Below are positions 16,316 through 26,246 of a stretch of DNA of 64,000 nt, in pieces. The notes beneath the pieces were generated by a model. That model worked only from the letters and a program-made list of their open reading frames with translations, was not told the DNA's origin and ran no database searches. The stretch lies in NCBI GenBank assembly GCA_018825965.1, contig JAHKAA010000038.1, forward strand, positions 62,001 to 126,000, read 5' to 3'. Numbering within the stretch: the stretch's first letter is position 1; each line of letters begins with the position of its first letter. The DNA comes from Gammaproteobacteria bacterium. Its GTDB lineage: Bacteria; Pseudomonadota; Gammaproteobacteria; Enterobacterales; Alteromonadaceae. Both the position numbers and the translations under genes were made by a program.

Positions 16316-17347
16316 ATGGTAGCAGCAGTTTTGATATGTGACGATTCCAATCTTGCACGTAAACAAATGGCAAGAGCTTTACCTGCACAGTGGCAGCAAA
16401 ATATTCAATTTGCGGGGCACGGCGGAGAAGCTTTAGACATTTTGCAGCGTCAACCTATAGATTTACTTTTCCTCGACTTAAATATGCCCATTCTGGATGG
16501 TTATCAGGTGCTTGCCGCCATCCAGCAGCAACAGATCCAGGTAAAAACCATAGTGGTATCCGGCGATATTCAGCCTGAAGCGAGGGAACGGGTTTTATCG
16601 TACGGCGCTTTGGATTTTATTAAAAAGCCTGTGGATCAACAAAAACTGAATCACGTATTGGGGCTGGTAGAGCAAAAAACTGTAGAGCAACAAGAAGAAG
16701 CCAAAACTGAACCTAAGGTTTCTGCGGCCAGGAACTCAGGTTCTTTTATTTTATCCAGTGATTTACGCGACGTGTTTCAGGAATTAAGTAATGTCGCCAT
16801 GGGGCAGGCCGGTGATTTACTGGCACGTCTGCTGAACGTCTTTGTCAAACTGCCTATTCCCAATGTAAACGTGATTGAAGTCAGCGAGTTACATATGGCG
16901 ATCGCCTCAGTGGAGCAAAAGGAAAATACCTCAGCTGTCTGTCAGGGCTTTATCGGTGGTGGTGTGGCAGGTGAAGCGTTGCTGATTTTAAATGACTCCA
17001 GTTTTGTTGATATAGCGCGGTTAATGCAATATGAGGGTGAGCTGACCACTAAGGTCGAACTTGAACTCTTGATGGACATCGCAAATATTCTGATTGGTGC
17101 TGTGCTCAAAGGCCTGGCCGAACAAATTGATATGACCTTCAGTCAGGGCCATCCGGTGGTGTTAGGCCAACATGCCCCTGTCAGCGAGTTGATTAAAGCC
17201 AATGCCAGACGATGGCGTCGTACTCTGGCGATAGAAATAAGTTATGGTATTGAAAACTACAATATCAGCTGTGACTTATTACTGCTGTTTACTGAAGACA
17301 GCATCAAAACCCTGAATTATAAAGTCGAATTCCTGCTGGAAGATTAA
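16316..17347 (+). CDS. response regulator with CheC/CheX-like output domain
   Basis: 343 residues. Receiver domain (1-120) with the acidic pair ICDD, phospho-accepting Asp in LLFLDLNMP (about 53), the conserved Thr/Ser in TIVVSGD and Lys in DFIKKP. After a Gln/Glu linker, residues 145-343 resemble the CheC/CheX/FliY phosphatase fold: DVFQELSNVAMGQAGDLLARLL and, in the repeat half, ELLMDIANILIGAVLKGLAEQ, each with the E-x2-N motif. CheX-type domains dephosphorylate CheY-P, so this could be a self-limiting receiver. The stop codon abuts the start of the next gene, a diguanylate cyclase, so the two are coupled. Confidence 0.83.
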   Translation: MVAAVLICDDSNLARKQMARALPAQWQQNIQFAGHGGEALDILQRQPIDLLFLDLNMPILDGYQVLAAIQQQQIQVKTIVVSGDIQPEARERVLSYGALDFIKKPVDQQKLNHVLGLVEQKTVEQQEEAKTEPKVSAARNSGSFILSSDLRDVFQELSNVAMGQAGDLLARLLNVFVKLPIPNVNVIEVSELHMAIASVEQKENTSAVCQGFIGGGVAGEALLILNDSSFVDIARLMQYEGELTTKVELELLMDIANILIGAVLKGLAEQIDMTFSQGHPVVLGQHAPVSELIKANARRWRRTLAIEISYGIENYNISCDLLLLFTEDSIKTLNYKVEFLLED

Positions 17348-18307
17348 ATGTCACAAAACAGCGTAGATGTATCTGAAATCCACTGGTTGATGGACATGCT
17401 CCAAACGGTTGATGTTGGCCTGGTGGTGTTGTCTGCTGATTACCGCATCCAGGTGTGGAACGGCTTTATGGAAAATCACAGTGGCCTGACTCCTCGTCAG
17501 GTGCGCGACAGATATCTGTTTGATTTATTCTCAGAAATAGATGAAGACTGGTTGCGTCGCAAATGTGATCCGGTCATTTTACTGAAAAACCGCGCTTTTA
17601 CCATTTGGGAGCAGCGGCCTTATATTTTTAAATTCCGTAATTACCGTCCTATTACCGGCTCTGCTGAATACATGTATCAAAACAGCACTATATTCCCGCT
17701 GAGCGATACTATGGGCAAAGTGACTCATCTCTGTCTGATTATTTATGATGTCACAGACGTGGCTGTCAGCCGGTTAGAATTGGAGTCAATGAATGGTCAA
17801 TTACGCACTTTATCTAAAACAGACTTCCTGACCAATTTAAATAACAGAGGCTTCTGGGAAGAAGCACTGATCAATGAATACAAAAGGATTAAACGCAGTG
17901 GTCACCACAGTACATTACTGATGTGTGATATTGACCACTTTAAAAGGGTGAATGACACCTATGGCCATGCGGCTGGTGATGCGGTGATCCAGCAGGTTGC
18001 AGTGGCTGTGAAAAAGAATTTACGCAGCACAGATGTGGCAGGGCGTTATGGCGGAGAAGAGTTTGCTGTATTGCTGCTGGACACTACTGTAGATCAGGCG
18101 ATGTTTTTTGCCGAACGTTTACGTAAAAACGTCGAAGCTATGGCGGTGGAGTTTAATCAACAAGTACTGCGGGTAACAGTCAGTATAGGTTTGGCTGAGT
18201 TTCATCAGGAAATGGACGAGTATCGTGACTGGATAGAAGCGGCAGATAAAGCCTTGTATCAATCCAAAGCTGCAGGGCGAAATTGTATTACCAAAGCTGA
18301 AAAATAA
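17348..18307 (+). CDS. diguanylate cyclase with N-terminal PAS domain
   Basis: 319 residues, cytoplasmic. A PAS-like sensor (about 8-140) starts with LMDMLQTVDVGLVVLSADYRIQVWNGFMENHSGL. The GGDEF domain (about 155-318) has DFLTNLNNRGFW, DIDHFKRVNDTYGHAAGD and an intact active site GRYGGEEFAVLL. An RSTD sequence five residues before GGEEF matches the inhibitory I-site. It should make cyclic di-GMP with product inhibition. Directly follows the receiver/CheX gene without a gap, suggesting a two-protein signalling module. Confidence 0.93.
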   Translation: MSQNSVDVSEIHWLMDMLQTVDVGLVVLSADYRIQVWNGFMENHSGLTPRQVRDRYLFDLFSEIDEDWLRRKCDPVILLKNRAFTIWEQRPYIFKFRNYRPITGSAEYMYQNSTIFPLSDTMGKVTHLCLIIYDVTDVAVSRLELESMNGQLRTLSKTDFLTNLNNRGFWEEALINEYKRIKRSGHHSTLLMCDIDHFKRVNDTYGHAAGDAVIQQVAVAVKKNLRSTDVAGRYGGEEFAVLLLDTTVDQAMFFAERLRKNVEAMAVEFNQQVLRVTVSIGLAEFHQEMDEYRDWIEAADKALYQSKAAGRNCITKAEK

Positions 18308-18371
18308 GCACTAAGCGAGGGCCATTTTGCTGCCATACCCCAGGATGTTGCGAGCTACATTATCGATGTGC

Positions 18372-18395
18372 GGGTCAAAGCCAGAGCTTTGACCC
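18372..18395. terminator. hairpin between convergent dgc and spoVR
   Basis: Ten-base perfect stem GGGTCAAAGC / GCTTTGACCC with loop CAGA. No T-run on either side, so factor-independent termination is uncertain, but it is the only structure between the two convergent genes. Confidence 0.45.
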
Positions 18396-18399
18396 TGTC

Positions 18400-19902
18400 T
18401 CAGACGGGACAACTGCCTAAGAGTTTTACGCTGCCATCTTCGTTTTGTTGCTCCAGCTGCACATTAAAGCCCCAAAGCCGGTGGACATGCTTCAGTACTT
18501 GCTGGAAGTTATCTGCCAGTGGAATACGTTTATTAGGAATAAATCTTAAGGTTAAGCTTCGATCTCCTGTGATATCCGCGCTATACACCTGAATATTAGG
18601 TTCAATAGTGCTTAAATTATACTGAGCCGACAAGGTTTGGCGGATCTGCTGATAACCTTCAGCATTATGAATAGCTGCTACTTCCAATGTGCTTTCTTTG
18701 TCATCGTCAGTGATGGCAAACAAATGAAAGTCGCGGATAACTTTGGGCGATAAATACTGGCTGATAAAGCTCTCGTCTTTGAAGTTTTGCATGGCAAAAT
18801 GCAAGGTCTCTAACCAGTCAGAGCCAGCGATATCCGGAAACCATTCTTTATCTTCTTCTGTCGGATGTTCGCAAATACGGCGTAAATCAGTAAACATGGC
18901 GTAACCCAAAGCATAGGGGTTAATACCCGAATAATATTTGCTGTGGTACTCCGGTTGAAACACCACATTGGTGTGATTGTGCAGCACTTCCAGGATAAAC
19001 TTGTCGGTGACTAAATTCTCCTGATACAGATGCTGCAATATGGTGTAGTGCCAAAAGGTCGCCCAGCCTTCATTCATCACCTGGGTTTGTTTTTGCGGAT
19101 AAAAGTACTGCGAAATTTTCCGCACTATACGCACTACTTCACGTTGCCAGGGTTTGAGCAGCGGTGCATTTTTTTCAATAAAATACAAAATGTTTTCCTG
19201 GGGTTCAGATGGAAAACGGTATTCATGTTCGGCAGACAAATCGCCTTTATTCGGAATGGTTTTCCACAGCTGATTGACCTGAGACTGCAGGTAAGCTTCA
19301 CGGTCTTTCTGGCGTTTTTGCTCTTCATCCATCGAGATTTTTTGTGGTCTTTTGTATCTGTCGACACCGTAATTCATTAAGGCATGGCAGGAATCGAGCA
19401 TATCTTCTACTTCACTGATACCGTATTTTTCTTCACAGTGACTTAAGTACTGCTTGGCAAAGACCAGATAGTCGATAATGGATGAAGCATCTGTCCAGGT
19501 ACGAAATAAGTAGTTGTTCTTAAAAAAAGAATTATGACCATAACAGGCATGAGCCATGACCAGCGCCTGCATTGTCATGGTGTTTTCTTCCATCAGATAC
19601 GCAATACAAGGGTTGGAGTTTATGACAATCTCATAGGCCAGACCCATAAAACCCCTTTTGTAGTTTTGTTCGGTCTGGATAAATTTTTTGCCGTACGACC
19701 AGTGGTTATAGCCAATGGGCATACCGACACTGGAGTAAGCGTCCATCATTTGTTCTGCAGTAATAACTTCAATCTGATTGGGGTAGGTATCCAGTTTATA
19801 AAGTTTGGCCACCCGTTCAATTTCGGTCTGATACAGCCCCAGTAATTCAAAACTCCAGTCCGGGCCATCGGATAAAGGTTGTTTTTGTTTAGCAGAAGAC
19901 AT
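18400..19902 (-). CDS. spoVR: SpoVR family protein
   Basis: 500 residues, close to Escherichia coli YcgB (510). Family of unknown biochemical role, almost always encoded with yeaG/prkA and yeaH, as here, and expressed in stationary phase or sporulation. Typical blocks are WSFELLGLYQTEIERVAKLYKLDTYPNQIEVI, YAHMPIGYNHWSYGK-like GMPIGYNHWSYGKKF, NSNPCIAYLMEENTMTMQALVMAHACYGHNSFFKNN, and MNEGWATFWHYTIL. The ATG at 19902 has GGGAG six bases away; a TTG two codons upstream lacks this. Last gene of the three-gene operon, 23 bases after yeaH. Confidence 0.94.
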   Translation of the reverse strand: MSSAKQKQPLSDGPDWSFELLGLYQTEIERVAKLYKLDTYPNQIEVITAEQMMDAYSSVGMPIGYNHWSYGKKFIQTEQNYKRGFMGLAYEIVINSNPCIAYLMEENTMTMQALVMAHACYGHNSFFKNNYLFRTWTDASSIIDYLVFAKQYLSHCEEKYGISEVEDMLDSCHALMNYGVDRYKRPQKISMDEEQKRQKDREAYLQSQVNQLWKTIPNKGDLSAEHEYRFPSEPQENILYFIEKNAPLLKPWQREVVRIVRKISQYFYPQKQTQVMNEGWATFWHYTILQHLYQENLVTDKFILEVLHNHTNVVFQPEYHSKYYSGINPYALGYAMFTDLRRICEHPTEEDKEWFPDIAGSDWLETLHFAMQNFKDESFISQYLSPKVIRDFHLFAITDDDKESTLEVAAIHNAEGYQQIRQTLSAQYNLSTIEPNIQVYSADITGDRSLTLRFIPNKRIPLADNFQQVLKHVHRLWGFNVQLEQQNEDGSVKLLGSCPV

Positions 19903-19925
19903 AAGCAACTCCCTGAAGTCAGTAG

Positions 19926-21194
19926 CTAAGCAGCCTGTTTTTTGAAGAGTTCGCGAAATACAGGATAAATGTCCGCTACTTGCCGTATCGGCTGAATTGC
20001 AAAGTTATCAAAGCTTTGCTGCAGTTTTTCGTACTCCAGCCACAGGCTTTGGTGGGGGCGTGGCGTAATTTCTATATAAGCGTAATAACGCACAAAAGGC
20101 AGGATCTGCTGTGCCAGCAAGTCAGCGCATTGTGGACTATCATCTGCCCAGTTATCACCATCTGAGGCCTGAGCTGCGTAGATATTCCACTGTGCCGGGT
20201 CATACCTGTCTTTGACTATATCAGCCATCATTTTCAGAGCACTGGACACTATAGTGCCGCCTGTTTCCTGTGAATAAAAAAACTCTTGCTCGTCTACTTC
20301 CTTCGCTTGGGTATGGTGACGGATATAGACCACTTCGACATTTTTATAGCTGCGGCTTAAAAACATATACAGCAGTATATAAAAACGTTTGGCCATGTCT
20401 TTTGTGGCCTGATCCATAGAGCCCGATACATCCATCAGGCAAAACATGACGGCTTTGCTGGTGGGTTCTGGTCTTTTCTGAAAATTGCGAAAACGTAAAT
20501 CAAAGCTGTCTATAAAAGGCACAGCACCTATTCGTTTTACAAGCAGCTCAATTTGTTCCCGCAGCGCCATTAACTGGTGTTGATCCGGCACAGGTTCGGC
20601 TTCTACCAAAGCTAATTTGGCTTCCAGTTCATGCAACTCACGTTTTTTACCTGCCGTCATAGCCACACGGCGGGCTAAAGAACCTTGTAAAGAACGTACT
20701 ATATCTATATTGGTGGGCACGCCTTCAGAGCGAAAACCAGCCCGCACATTTTTGTATTGCACCAGCTTATCCAGCTGATTTTTTTTCAGGTTTGGCAATT
20801 CCAAATCTTCAAACAACAAATCAAGGTATTCATCTTTGGATATAGAAAATACAAAGTCGTCTTCGCCTTCACCATCCGCACTGGCATCCCCCTGGCCTGA
20901 ACCTCCTCCTTGCCCACCTTGAGGACGCTTGATTTTATCCCCCGGGCTGAATTGATCATTACCCGGATGCACACGTTCTCTGTGGCCGCCCTGACCCTGA
21001 TGAAAAAAAGGTTCTGTAATGTCTTTGCCAGGAATAGAGACTTTTTCACCATTATTGATATCAGTCACACTACGTTTGCTGATGGCATCAGACACAGCTT
21101 GTTTAATTTGTTGCTTGTAGCGGCGAATAAAGCGCTGTCGGTTGACAGCACTCTTGTTTTTGCCATTTAAGCGTCGGTCAATAAAATGCGCCAT
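19926..21194 (-). CDS. yeaH: YeaH/DUF444 von Willebrand A-like protein
   Basis: 422 residues. The N-terminus is basic ([31 protein letters not shown]). A Gly-rich segment around residues 75-110 ([16 protein letters not shown], then [12 protein letters not shown]) precedes a VWA-like domain from about 240 with the metal-site-like motif [11 protein letters not shown] (DxSxS). Members are partners of the PrkA kinase; the molecular role is unknown. GGAGG precedes the ATG. Gaps of about 20 bases on each side support one transcript. Confidence 0.94.
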   Translation of the reverse strand: MAHFIDRRLNGKNKSAVNRQRFIRRYKQQIKQAVSDAISKRSVTDINNGEKVSIPGKDITEPFFHQGQGGHRERVHPGNDQFSPGDKIKRPQGGQGGGSGQGDASADGEGEDDFVFSISKDEYLDLLFEDLELPNLKKNQLDKLVQYKNVRAGFRSEGVPTNIDIVRSLQGSLARRVAMTAGKKRELHELEAKLALVEAEPVPDQHQLMALREQIELLVKRIGAVPFIDSFDLRFRNFQKRPEPTSKAVMFCLMDVSGSMDQATKDMAKRFYILLYMFLSRSYKNVEVVYIRHHTQAKEVDEQEFFYSQETGGTIVSSALKMMADIVKDRYDPAQWNIYAAQASDGDNWADDSPQCADLLAQQILPFVRYYAYIEITPRPHQSLWLEYEKLQQSFDNFAIQPIRQVADIYPVFRELFKKQAA

Positions 21195-21213
21195 ACAACC
21201 TCCGGGGCTGACC

Positions 21214-23136
21214 TTACTGCGATTTGCGAACCCGTAAATACCACTCGCTCAGTAAGCGCACTTGTTTACGGGTGTAGCCTTTCTCCATCATCCGGTCGAC
21301 AAAATCATCATGTTTTTTCTGATCGTCTGTGGAGGTTTTGGCATTAAATGAAATCACAGGCAACAGCTCTTCGGTGCTGGAGAACATTTTTTTCTCTATT
21401 ACAGTGCGAAGTTTTTCGTAGCTGGTCCAGGTTGGATTTTTACCATTATTTTTGGCTTTGGCCCGCAGCACAAAATTGACGATTTCATTGCGGAAATCTT
21501 TTGGATTGCTGATCCCTGCTGGTTTTTCAATTTTCTCCAGCTCAGCATTCAATGCTGCTCTGTCAAACAGCTGACCGGTTTCAGGGTCACGGTATTCCTG
21601 ATCCTGGATCCAGAAGTCAGCATAAATCACATAACGGTCAAAAATATTCTGACCATATTCAGAATAAGACTCTAAATAAGCGGTCTGAATCTCTTTGCCA
21701 ATAAACTCTATGTATTTTGGAATTAAATAACCTTTTAAATGTTCCAGATAACGCTCAGCCACATCGGATGGGAACTGCTCCCGCTCTATTTGTTGTTCCA
21801 GCACATAAAACAAATGCACAGGATTGGCTGCCACTTCGGTGGAATCAAAGTTAAACACCCTGGATAAAATTTTAAAGGCAAAACGGGTGGATAAACCTGA
21901 CATGCCTTCGTCTACGCCAGCATAATCCCGGTATTCCTGATAAGACTTGGCTTTGGGGTCTGTGTCTTTTAAGCTTTCGCCGTCATACACCCGCATTTTG
22001 GAATACAAGCTGGAATTTTCAGGCGCTTTTAAACGCGACAACACGGCAAACTGCGCCAGTGAGGTTAAAGTAGCGGGAGAACAAGGTGCAACTTTTAACT
22101 CACTGTGTTCCAGCAGTTTTTCGTAAATTTTGACTTCTTCAGATACACGCAGGCAATAAGGCACTTTGACAATATAAACCCTGTCCAAAAAGGCTTCATT
22201 GTTTTTGTTGTTGCGAAAGGTCTGCCATTCTGATTCGTTGCTGTGTGCCAGAATAATGCCTTCGAAGGGCAGGGCTGCTAAACCTTCAGTGCCGTTGTAG
22301 TTGCCCTCCTGAGTCGCCGTCAGCAGAGGGTGCAGCACCTTAATAGGCGCTTTAAACATCTCGACGAACTCCATCAGCCCTTGATTAGCGCGGCATAAAG
22401 CGCCTGAGTAGGCGTAGGCATCCGGATCGTTTTGAGCAAAATGCTCCAGCTGGCGGATATCCACTTTACCTACTAAAGAGGCAATATCCTGATTGTTTTC
22501 ATCACCAGGCTCAGTTTTAGCAATACAGATTTGATCCAGAATCGAAGGGTATTTTTTTACCACTTTAAACTGGCTGATATCACCGTTAAATTCATGCAGG
22601 CGTTTGCTGGCCCATGGCGACATAATGGTTTTCAGGTAACGTTTTGGAATGCCGTATTCCTGCTCCAGAATGTTGCCATCCTCGTTGACATCAAACAGAC
22701 ACAAAGGACTGTCGTAGACTGGAGAGCCTTTGATGTAATACACAGGAACTTGCTGCATCAGTGATTTAAGCTTTTCTGCCAAAGATGATTTACCACCGCC
22801 GACAGGGCCTAACAGATACAGAATTTGTTTACGTTCTTCCAGGCCCTGAGCCGAGTGTTTCAGGTAGGAGACAATTTGCTCTATCGCGTCCTCCATGCCA
22901 TAAAACTCAGCAAAAGCCGGATAACGGCCAATGACACGGTTGGAAAACAGGCGGCTGAGTTTAGAGTCCTGTGCTGTATCTATCAGCTCAGGTTGACCAA
23001 TCGCCATTAACAAACGCTCTGCAGCGCTTGCATAACAACTTTTGTCATTTTTACAGAGTTCCAGATACTCCTGGATGCTGTATTCCTCTTCTTTGGCTGC
23101 TTCGTATCTGGATTTGTAGTGCTCAAAAATGCCCAT
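21214..23136 (-). CDS. yeaG: PrkA-type serine protein kinase YeaG
   Basis: 640 residues, matching the family (YeaG 644). The N-terminal AAA-like module has a P-loop [15 protein letters not shown] near residues 104-118; the C-terminal half contains the PrkA domain. In Enterobacteria YeaG/YeaH respond to nitrogen starvation and stationary phase. The start [12 protein letters not shown] at 23136 follows GGAGGTG and matches the usual N-terminus; an upstream in-frame extension of 29 residues is rejected. First gene of the yeaG-yeaH-spoVR operon; the upstream 180 bases on this strand hold its promoter, which I could not define. Confidence 0.95.
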   Translation of the reverse strand: MGIFEHYKSRYEAAKEEEYSIQEYLELCKNDKSCYASAAERLLMAIGQPELIDTAQDSKLSRLFSNRVIGRYPAFAEFYGMEDAIEQIVSYLKHSAQGLEERKQILYLLGPVGGGKSSLAEKLKSLMQQVPVYYIKGSPVYDSPLCLFDVNEDGNILEQEYGIPKRYLKTIMSPWASKRLHEFNGDISQFKVVKKYPSILDQICIAKTEPGDENNQDIASLVGKVDIRQLEHFAQNDPDAYAYSGALCRANQGLMEFVEMFKAPIKVLHPLLTATQEGNYNGTEGLAALPFEGIILAHSNESEWQTFRNNKNNEAFLDRVYIVKVPYCLRVSEEVKIYEKLLEHSELKVAPCSPATLTSLAQFAVLSRLKAPENSSLYSKMRVYDGESLKDTDPKAKSYQEYRDYAGVDEGMSGLSTRFAFKILSRVFNFDSTEVAANPVHLFYVLEQQIEREQFPSDVAERYLEHLKGYLIPKYIEFIGKEIQTAYLESYSEYGQNIFDRYVIYADFWIQDQEYRDPETGQLFDRAALNAELEKIEKPAGISNPKDFRNEIVNFVLRAKAKNNGKNPTWTSYEKLRTVIEKKMFSSTEELLPVISFNAKTSTDDQKKHDDFVDRMMEKGYTRKQVRLLSEWYLRVRKSQ

Positions 23137-23321
23137 AGTGCACCTCCGAAACTGGTCTGTGGGAACTGAATGCAAATAAAGCCACTGATGTAAGGTTAGA
23201 CAGTAAAAAAGCGCTTCGCTCAACTAATTCACAGAAATATATGAATTTTTTTTGTAGAGATCTATGCACAGAACAGGAATGCTGCTGGCTGATGTCGGCA
23301 GGGTTTTAAATGGGGACTAAT

Positions 23322-23354
23322 AATAAAGCCCGGAAAACCGGGCTTTATTTTTTA
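23322..23354. terminator. bidirectional terminator downstream of sodB
   Basis: Twelve-base perfect stem (AATAAAGCCCGG and its complement) with a four-base loop. A T-run follows on the plus strand. On the minus strand it lies 19 bases past the sodB stop, so it should end sodB before the yeaG promoter. Confidence 0.8.
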
Positions 23355-23367
23355 CAGCAACAGCGAA

Positions 23368-23952
23368 TTAAGCAGCGAAGTTTGTCGCAGCAAATTCCCA
23401 GTTGATTAATGCCCAAAAGGCATTTAAATAAGTTGGGCGTGCATTACGGAAATCGATGTAGTAAGCATGTTCCCACAGATCCACAGTCATCAGTGCAGTC
23501 ACTGAGCTATCCGTCAATGGTGTGCCGGCATTGCTGGTGTTGACGATATCTAAAGAACCATCTGCTTTTTTCACTAACCAGGTCCAGCTTGAACCGAAGT
23601 TGTTCACTGCTTTGTCGTTAAAAGCGGTCTGGAATGTAGTAAAAGAGCCCCACTGAGCTGTAATTGCATCGCCTAAAGCGCCAGTTGGTTCACCGCCACC
23701 ATTGGGTGATAAGCAGTTCCAGTAAAAGGTGTGATTCCAAATCTGAGCGGCATTGTTAAAAACAGGGCCCTGAGAAGTACGGATAATGTCTTCTAAAGAC
23801 TTACCGGCGAATTCAGTACCTTCAACCAATGAATTCAGTTTCACAACATAGGCGTTATGGTGTTTGCCATGGTGATAATCCAGAGTTTCAGGAGAGATAT
23901 GAGGTAATAATGCGTCTTTTGCGAAAGGTAATGCTGGTAATTCGAAAGCCAT
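23368..23952 (-). CDS. sodB: superoxide dismutase [Fe]
   Basis: 194 residues. Converts superoxide to H2O2 and O2. Metal ligands are in HISPETLDYHHGKHHNAYV (first His), IWNHTFYWNCL (second His), and DLWEHAYYIDF (Asp and third His). The Fe-type marks AAQIWNHTFYWN and the Gln in the middle domain (AITAQWGSF) support iron over manganese. Divergent from grxD across a 224-base region with an IscR-like site 50 bases upstream of this start. Confidence 0.96.
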   Translation of the reverse strand: MAFELPALPFAKDALLPHISPETLDYHHGKHHNAYVVKLNSLVEGTEFAGKSLEDIIRTSQGPVFNNAAQIWNHTFYWNCLSPNGGGEPTGALGDAITAQWGSFTTFQTAFNDKAVNNFGSSWTWLVKKADGSLDIVNTSNAGTPLTDSSVTALMTVDLWEHAYYIDFRNARPTYLNAFWALINWEFAATNFAA

Positions 23953-24002
23953 TGTTGTTCTCCGTAGGCGTTGTTTATGGGGTCTGCATCGCGTAGACTA
24001 CA

Positions 24003-24027
24003 AAACCTGACTAAATTACTCAAGTTT
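24003..24027. promoter_or_regulatory. IscR type 1-like binding site between sodB and grxD
   Basis: Against the 25-base type 1 consensus as I recall it (ATASYYGACTRWWWYAGTCRRSTAT), 22 positions match on either strand. The centre reads TGACTAAATTACTCA. It lies 50 bases from the sodB start and about 150 from grxD. On the minus strand a TTGAGT that could serve as the sodB -35 sits inside it, so binding would repress. Confidence 0.6.
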
Positions 24028-24176
24028 TAGTCGTGAGTTTTACAGCTTGTGCTTATTGCAATGCAAGTGTCTGCTCCCCATATTCTTGGGGCATCTTGTG
24101 AAATCTCAAGTGCGAAACGAACGAACAGAGCGTAAAATAAGACAAATTTTTAAACCCGTAGTGCCAGAGGCTGAAA

Positions 24177-24515
24177 ATGGAAACCATTGAGAAAATTAAA
24201 CAACAGTTGGCTGATAATCCGATCATTCTTTATATGAAAGGTTCGCCCAAATTACCGAGTTGCGGTTTTTCAGCTCAGGCTTCTCAAGCCCTGATTGCAT
24301 GTGGCCAACCTTTTGCGTTTGTCGACATTCTGCAAAATCCGGATATCCGTGCTGAATTACCAAAATATGCCAACTGGCCAACTTTCCCACAGTTGTGGGT
24401 TGAAGGTGAGCTGATTGGTGGTTGTGACATTATTCTGGAAATGTTCCAGCGTGGTGAATTGCAGCCGTTGATTAATGAAACAGCAGCTAAATTTAACAGC
24501 GAAAGCGCTGAATAA
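24177..24515 (+). CDS. grxD: monothiol glutaredoxin, Grx4 type
   Basis: 112 residues. Binds and transfers [2Fe-2S] clusters with glutathione and BolA partners. The CGFS active site appears in LPSCGFSAQAS (about residues 27-37), preceded by PIILYMKGSPKLP and followed by the WPTFPQLWVEGELIGGCDI cis-Pro/GG block. Start at 24177. Divergent from sodB, possibly sharing IscR control. Followed by a strong terminator, so it is a single-gene transcript. Confidence 0.97.
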   Translation: METIEKIKQQLADNPIILYMKGSPKLPSCGFSAQASQALIACGQPFAFVDILQNPDIRAELPKYANWPTFPQLWVEGELIGGCDIILEMFQRGELQPLINETAAKFNSESAE

Positions 24516-24530
24516 ATTCTCGTCTGAAAG

Positions 24531-24556
24531 AAAAAGGCAGCTTCGGCTGCCTTTTT
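24531..24556. terminator. bidirectional terminator between grxD and rnt
   Basis: Eleven-base stem AAAAAGGCAGC / GCTGCCTTTTT with the stable loop TTCG. It is A-rich on one side and T-rich on the other, so it serves both convergent genes. Confidence 0.93.
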
Positions 24557-24570
24557 CTGCTTATTAAAAG

Positions 24571-25248
24571 TTACGCCGGACTGACTTCAGTGCTTTCTTC
24601 CTGCTCTGAATCGTCCATCAGCATAGGAGGCGGCCAGCCGCCAAGTTGATGCCAGCGATTAACTATGTAGCAAAACAGCTCAGCTGTGCGTTCCGTGTCA
24701 TACAAAGCGCTGTGGGCTTCTTTGTTGTCAAAATCAATACCAGCTTGTTTACAGGCTTTCGCCAGAACGGTCTGACCTAAAGCCAGGGCCGACAACGTAG
24801 TGGTATCAAAAGACACAAAAGCGTGAAAAGGTGAGCGTTTTAATTTTATTCGATCAATAGCTGCATTTAAAAAGCCCTGATCAAAAGCAGCGTTATGAGC
24901 CACAACCACAGCACGCTGGCAGTCGGCATCTTTCTGTGCCTTACGTACAGCCCTGCAAATTTCAGTCAGGGCTTCCCGCTCTGAAACCGCGCCACGAAGC
25001 GGGTTGTAGGGGTCTATACCATTAAAAGCCAAAGAGCTTGCCTCCATATTGGCCCCCTCAAAAGGTTCGATATGAAAATGCAACGTTTGGCTTGGAACAA
25101 GCATGCCTTTTTCGTCTATAGTCAACAAAGTTGCAGCGATTTCTAACAATGCATCTGTTTTTGCATTAAAGCCTGCGGTTTCTACGTCGATAACAACAGG
25201 GAAGTAGCCACGAAAACGTTGTGCTAACGGATGTAAAGCTTGAGTCAT
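24571..25248 (-). CDS. rnt: ribonuclease T
   Basis: 225 residues. DEDDh 3'-5' exoribonuclease that trims tRNA and other stable RNA 3' ends. Exo motifs: I in [16 protein letters not shown] in [18 protein letters not shown] in [14 protein letters not shown] (His and Asp). The C-terminus is a short acidic tail ([12 protein letters not shown]). ATG 25248 gives a length near the Escherichia coli enzyme (215); the ORF remains open 17 codons upstream without a good start. Divergent from motY, an arrangement known from Vibrio. Confidence 0.95.
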   Translation of the reverse strand: MTQALHPLAQRFRGYFPVVIDVETAGFNAKTDALLEIAATLLTIDEKGMLVPSQTLHFHIEPFEGANMEASSLAFNGIDPYNPLRGAVSEREALTEICRAVRKAQKDADCQRAVVVAHNAAFDQGFLNAAIDRIKLKRSPFHAFVSFDTTTLSALALGQTVLAKACKQAGIDFDNKEAHSALYDTERTAELFCYIVNRWHQLGGWPPPMLMDDSEQEESTEVSPA

Positions 25249-25379
25249 AAGACCTGTGTCCTGATAAGATTGGCAGGTATTATGCCAAATAAATTGCAAA
25301 GCGTCTTGTTTGAGTACCTTGTTTGTCTGGGTTGAAGTTGAAAAAACAACGGGTTGTTGAGATGAAAAAAGGGAAACCT

Positions 25380-26246
25380 ATGCGATATAAGCTTTGGCTG
25401 CTGCTGTCTTTGCTTTCTGCCACTCAGGCAGAAGCTGGATTACGTCAGTATTCAGCCACACTGGATCAATCCAGTTGGTCTTTGCAACACAACACGCCTT
25501 TGTTGTGCGAACTCAGTCATCCTATTCCTCATTTTGGTGAGGCTTATTTTCGAAGTGTCGCTGGCAAAGAGCTGAATATGCAGTTTGAACTCAGTATGCT
25601 GCGTTTGCCTGATCATTATGCTTTAGCTGAAGTGTTGTCTGTACCGCCTGTATGGCGTCCGGGCGAGCAGGCCAAAGCCATCAGCAGTATGAAAATACTA
25701 AAACAGTTTGATGGTGATTTAGGCAAAGCTGAAAGCTGGACTATGTTGACGGAGCTGGAACAAGGCTACAGCCCAACCTTTTATTTTTCTGACTGGTACA
25801 GCCCCTATGACAGAGTCAGTGTGTCACTGAATCCTGTGCATTTTATGGGCGCTATGGATCAGTTCACCCAATGTGTTAGCTCGTTATTACCTTACACTTT
25901 TGATGATATAGCTTTTACAGTTCTGACTTACGAATCAGGTGGTGATGAGCTGACCAAAGCCTCGAAAAAACGCTTAGAGCAAATTGCCCAATATTTAAAG
26001 CATGATCAAAGTATAGAGAGTATAGATATTCAGGCCTATAGCGACTCCTTTGGTGGGCGTTGGATGAATGAGCAGTTGTCGATAAAACGGGCTGAAGCGA
26101 TAAAAACCAAGCTGGTGAGTTTTGGTCTGGAAGAAAGCAGAATTCGCACTGAGGGTTTAGGCGAAAAACGTCATGTGGCATCAAACGAAAGTTCTTTGGG
26201 TCGTGCGAAAAACCGCCGTGTGGTGATTCAGATGGAAAAGCCCTGA
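25380..26246 (+). CDS. motY: MotY-like flagellar T-ring protein (OmpA family)
   Basis: 288 residues. Signal peptide MRYKLWLLLSLLSATQAEA, then a MotY-type N-terminal domain (about 20-165, beginning GLRQYSATLDQSSW), then an OmpA-like peptidoglycan-binding domain with YSDSFGGRWMNEQLSIKRAEAIKTKL and GLGEKRHVASN...GRAKNRRV. In Vibrio, MotY forms the T ring around the basal body and anchors the sodium stator PomAB to peptidoglycan. The ATG at 25380 was chosen for its AAAGGG site and clean signal peptide; ATG 25362 is an alternative. Adjacent and divergent rnt supports the orthology. Confidence 0.88.
   Translation: MRYKLWLLLSLLSATQAEAGLRQYSATLDQSSWSLQHNTPLLCELSHPIPHFGEAYFRSVAGKELNMQFELSMLRLPDHYALAEVLSVPPVWRPGEQAKAISSMKILKQFDGDLGKAESWTMLTELEQGYSPTFYFSDWYSPYDRVSVSLNPVHFMGAMDQFTQCVSSLLPYTFDDIAFTVLTYESGGDELTKASKKRLEQIAQYLKHDQSIESIDIQAYSDSFGGRWMNEQLSIKRAEAIKTKLVSFGLEESRIRTEGLGEKRHVASNESSLGRAKNRRVVIQMEKP

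Noticed and set aside
23137..23223. 29-residue N-terminal extension of YeaG
   Set aside because: A near-perfect GGAGGTG lies before the internal ATG at 23136, which gives the conserved family start.
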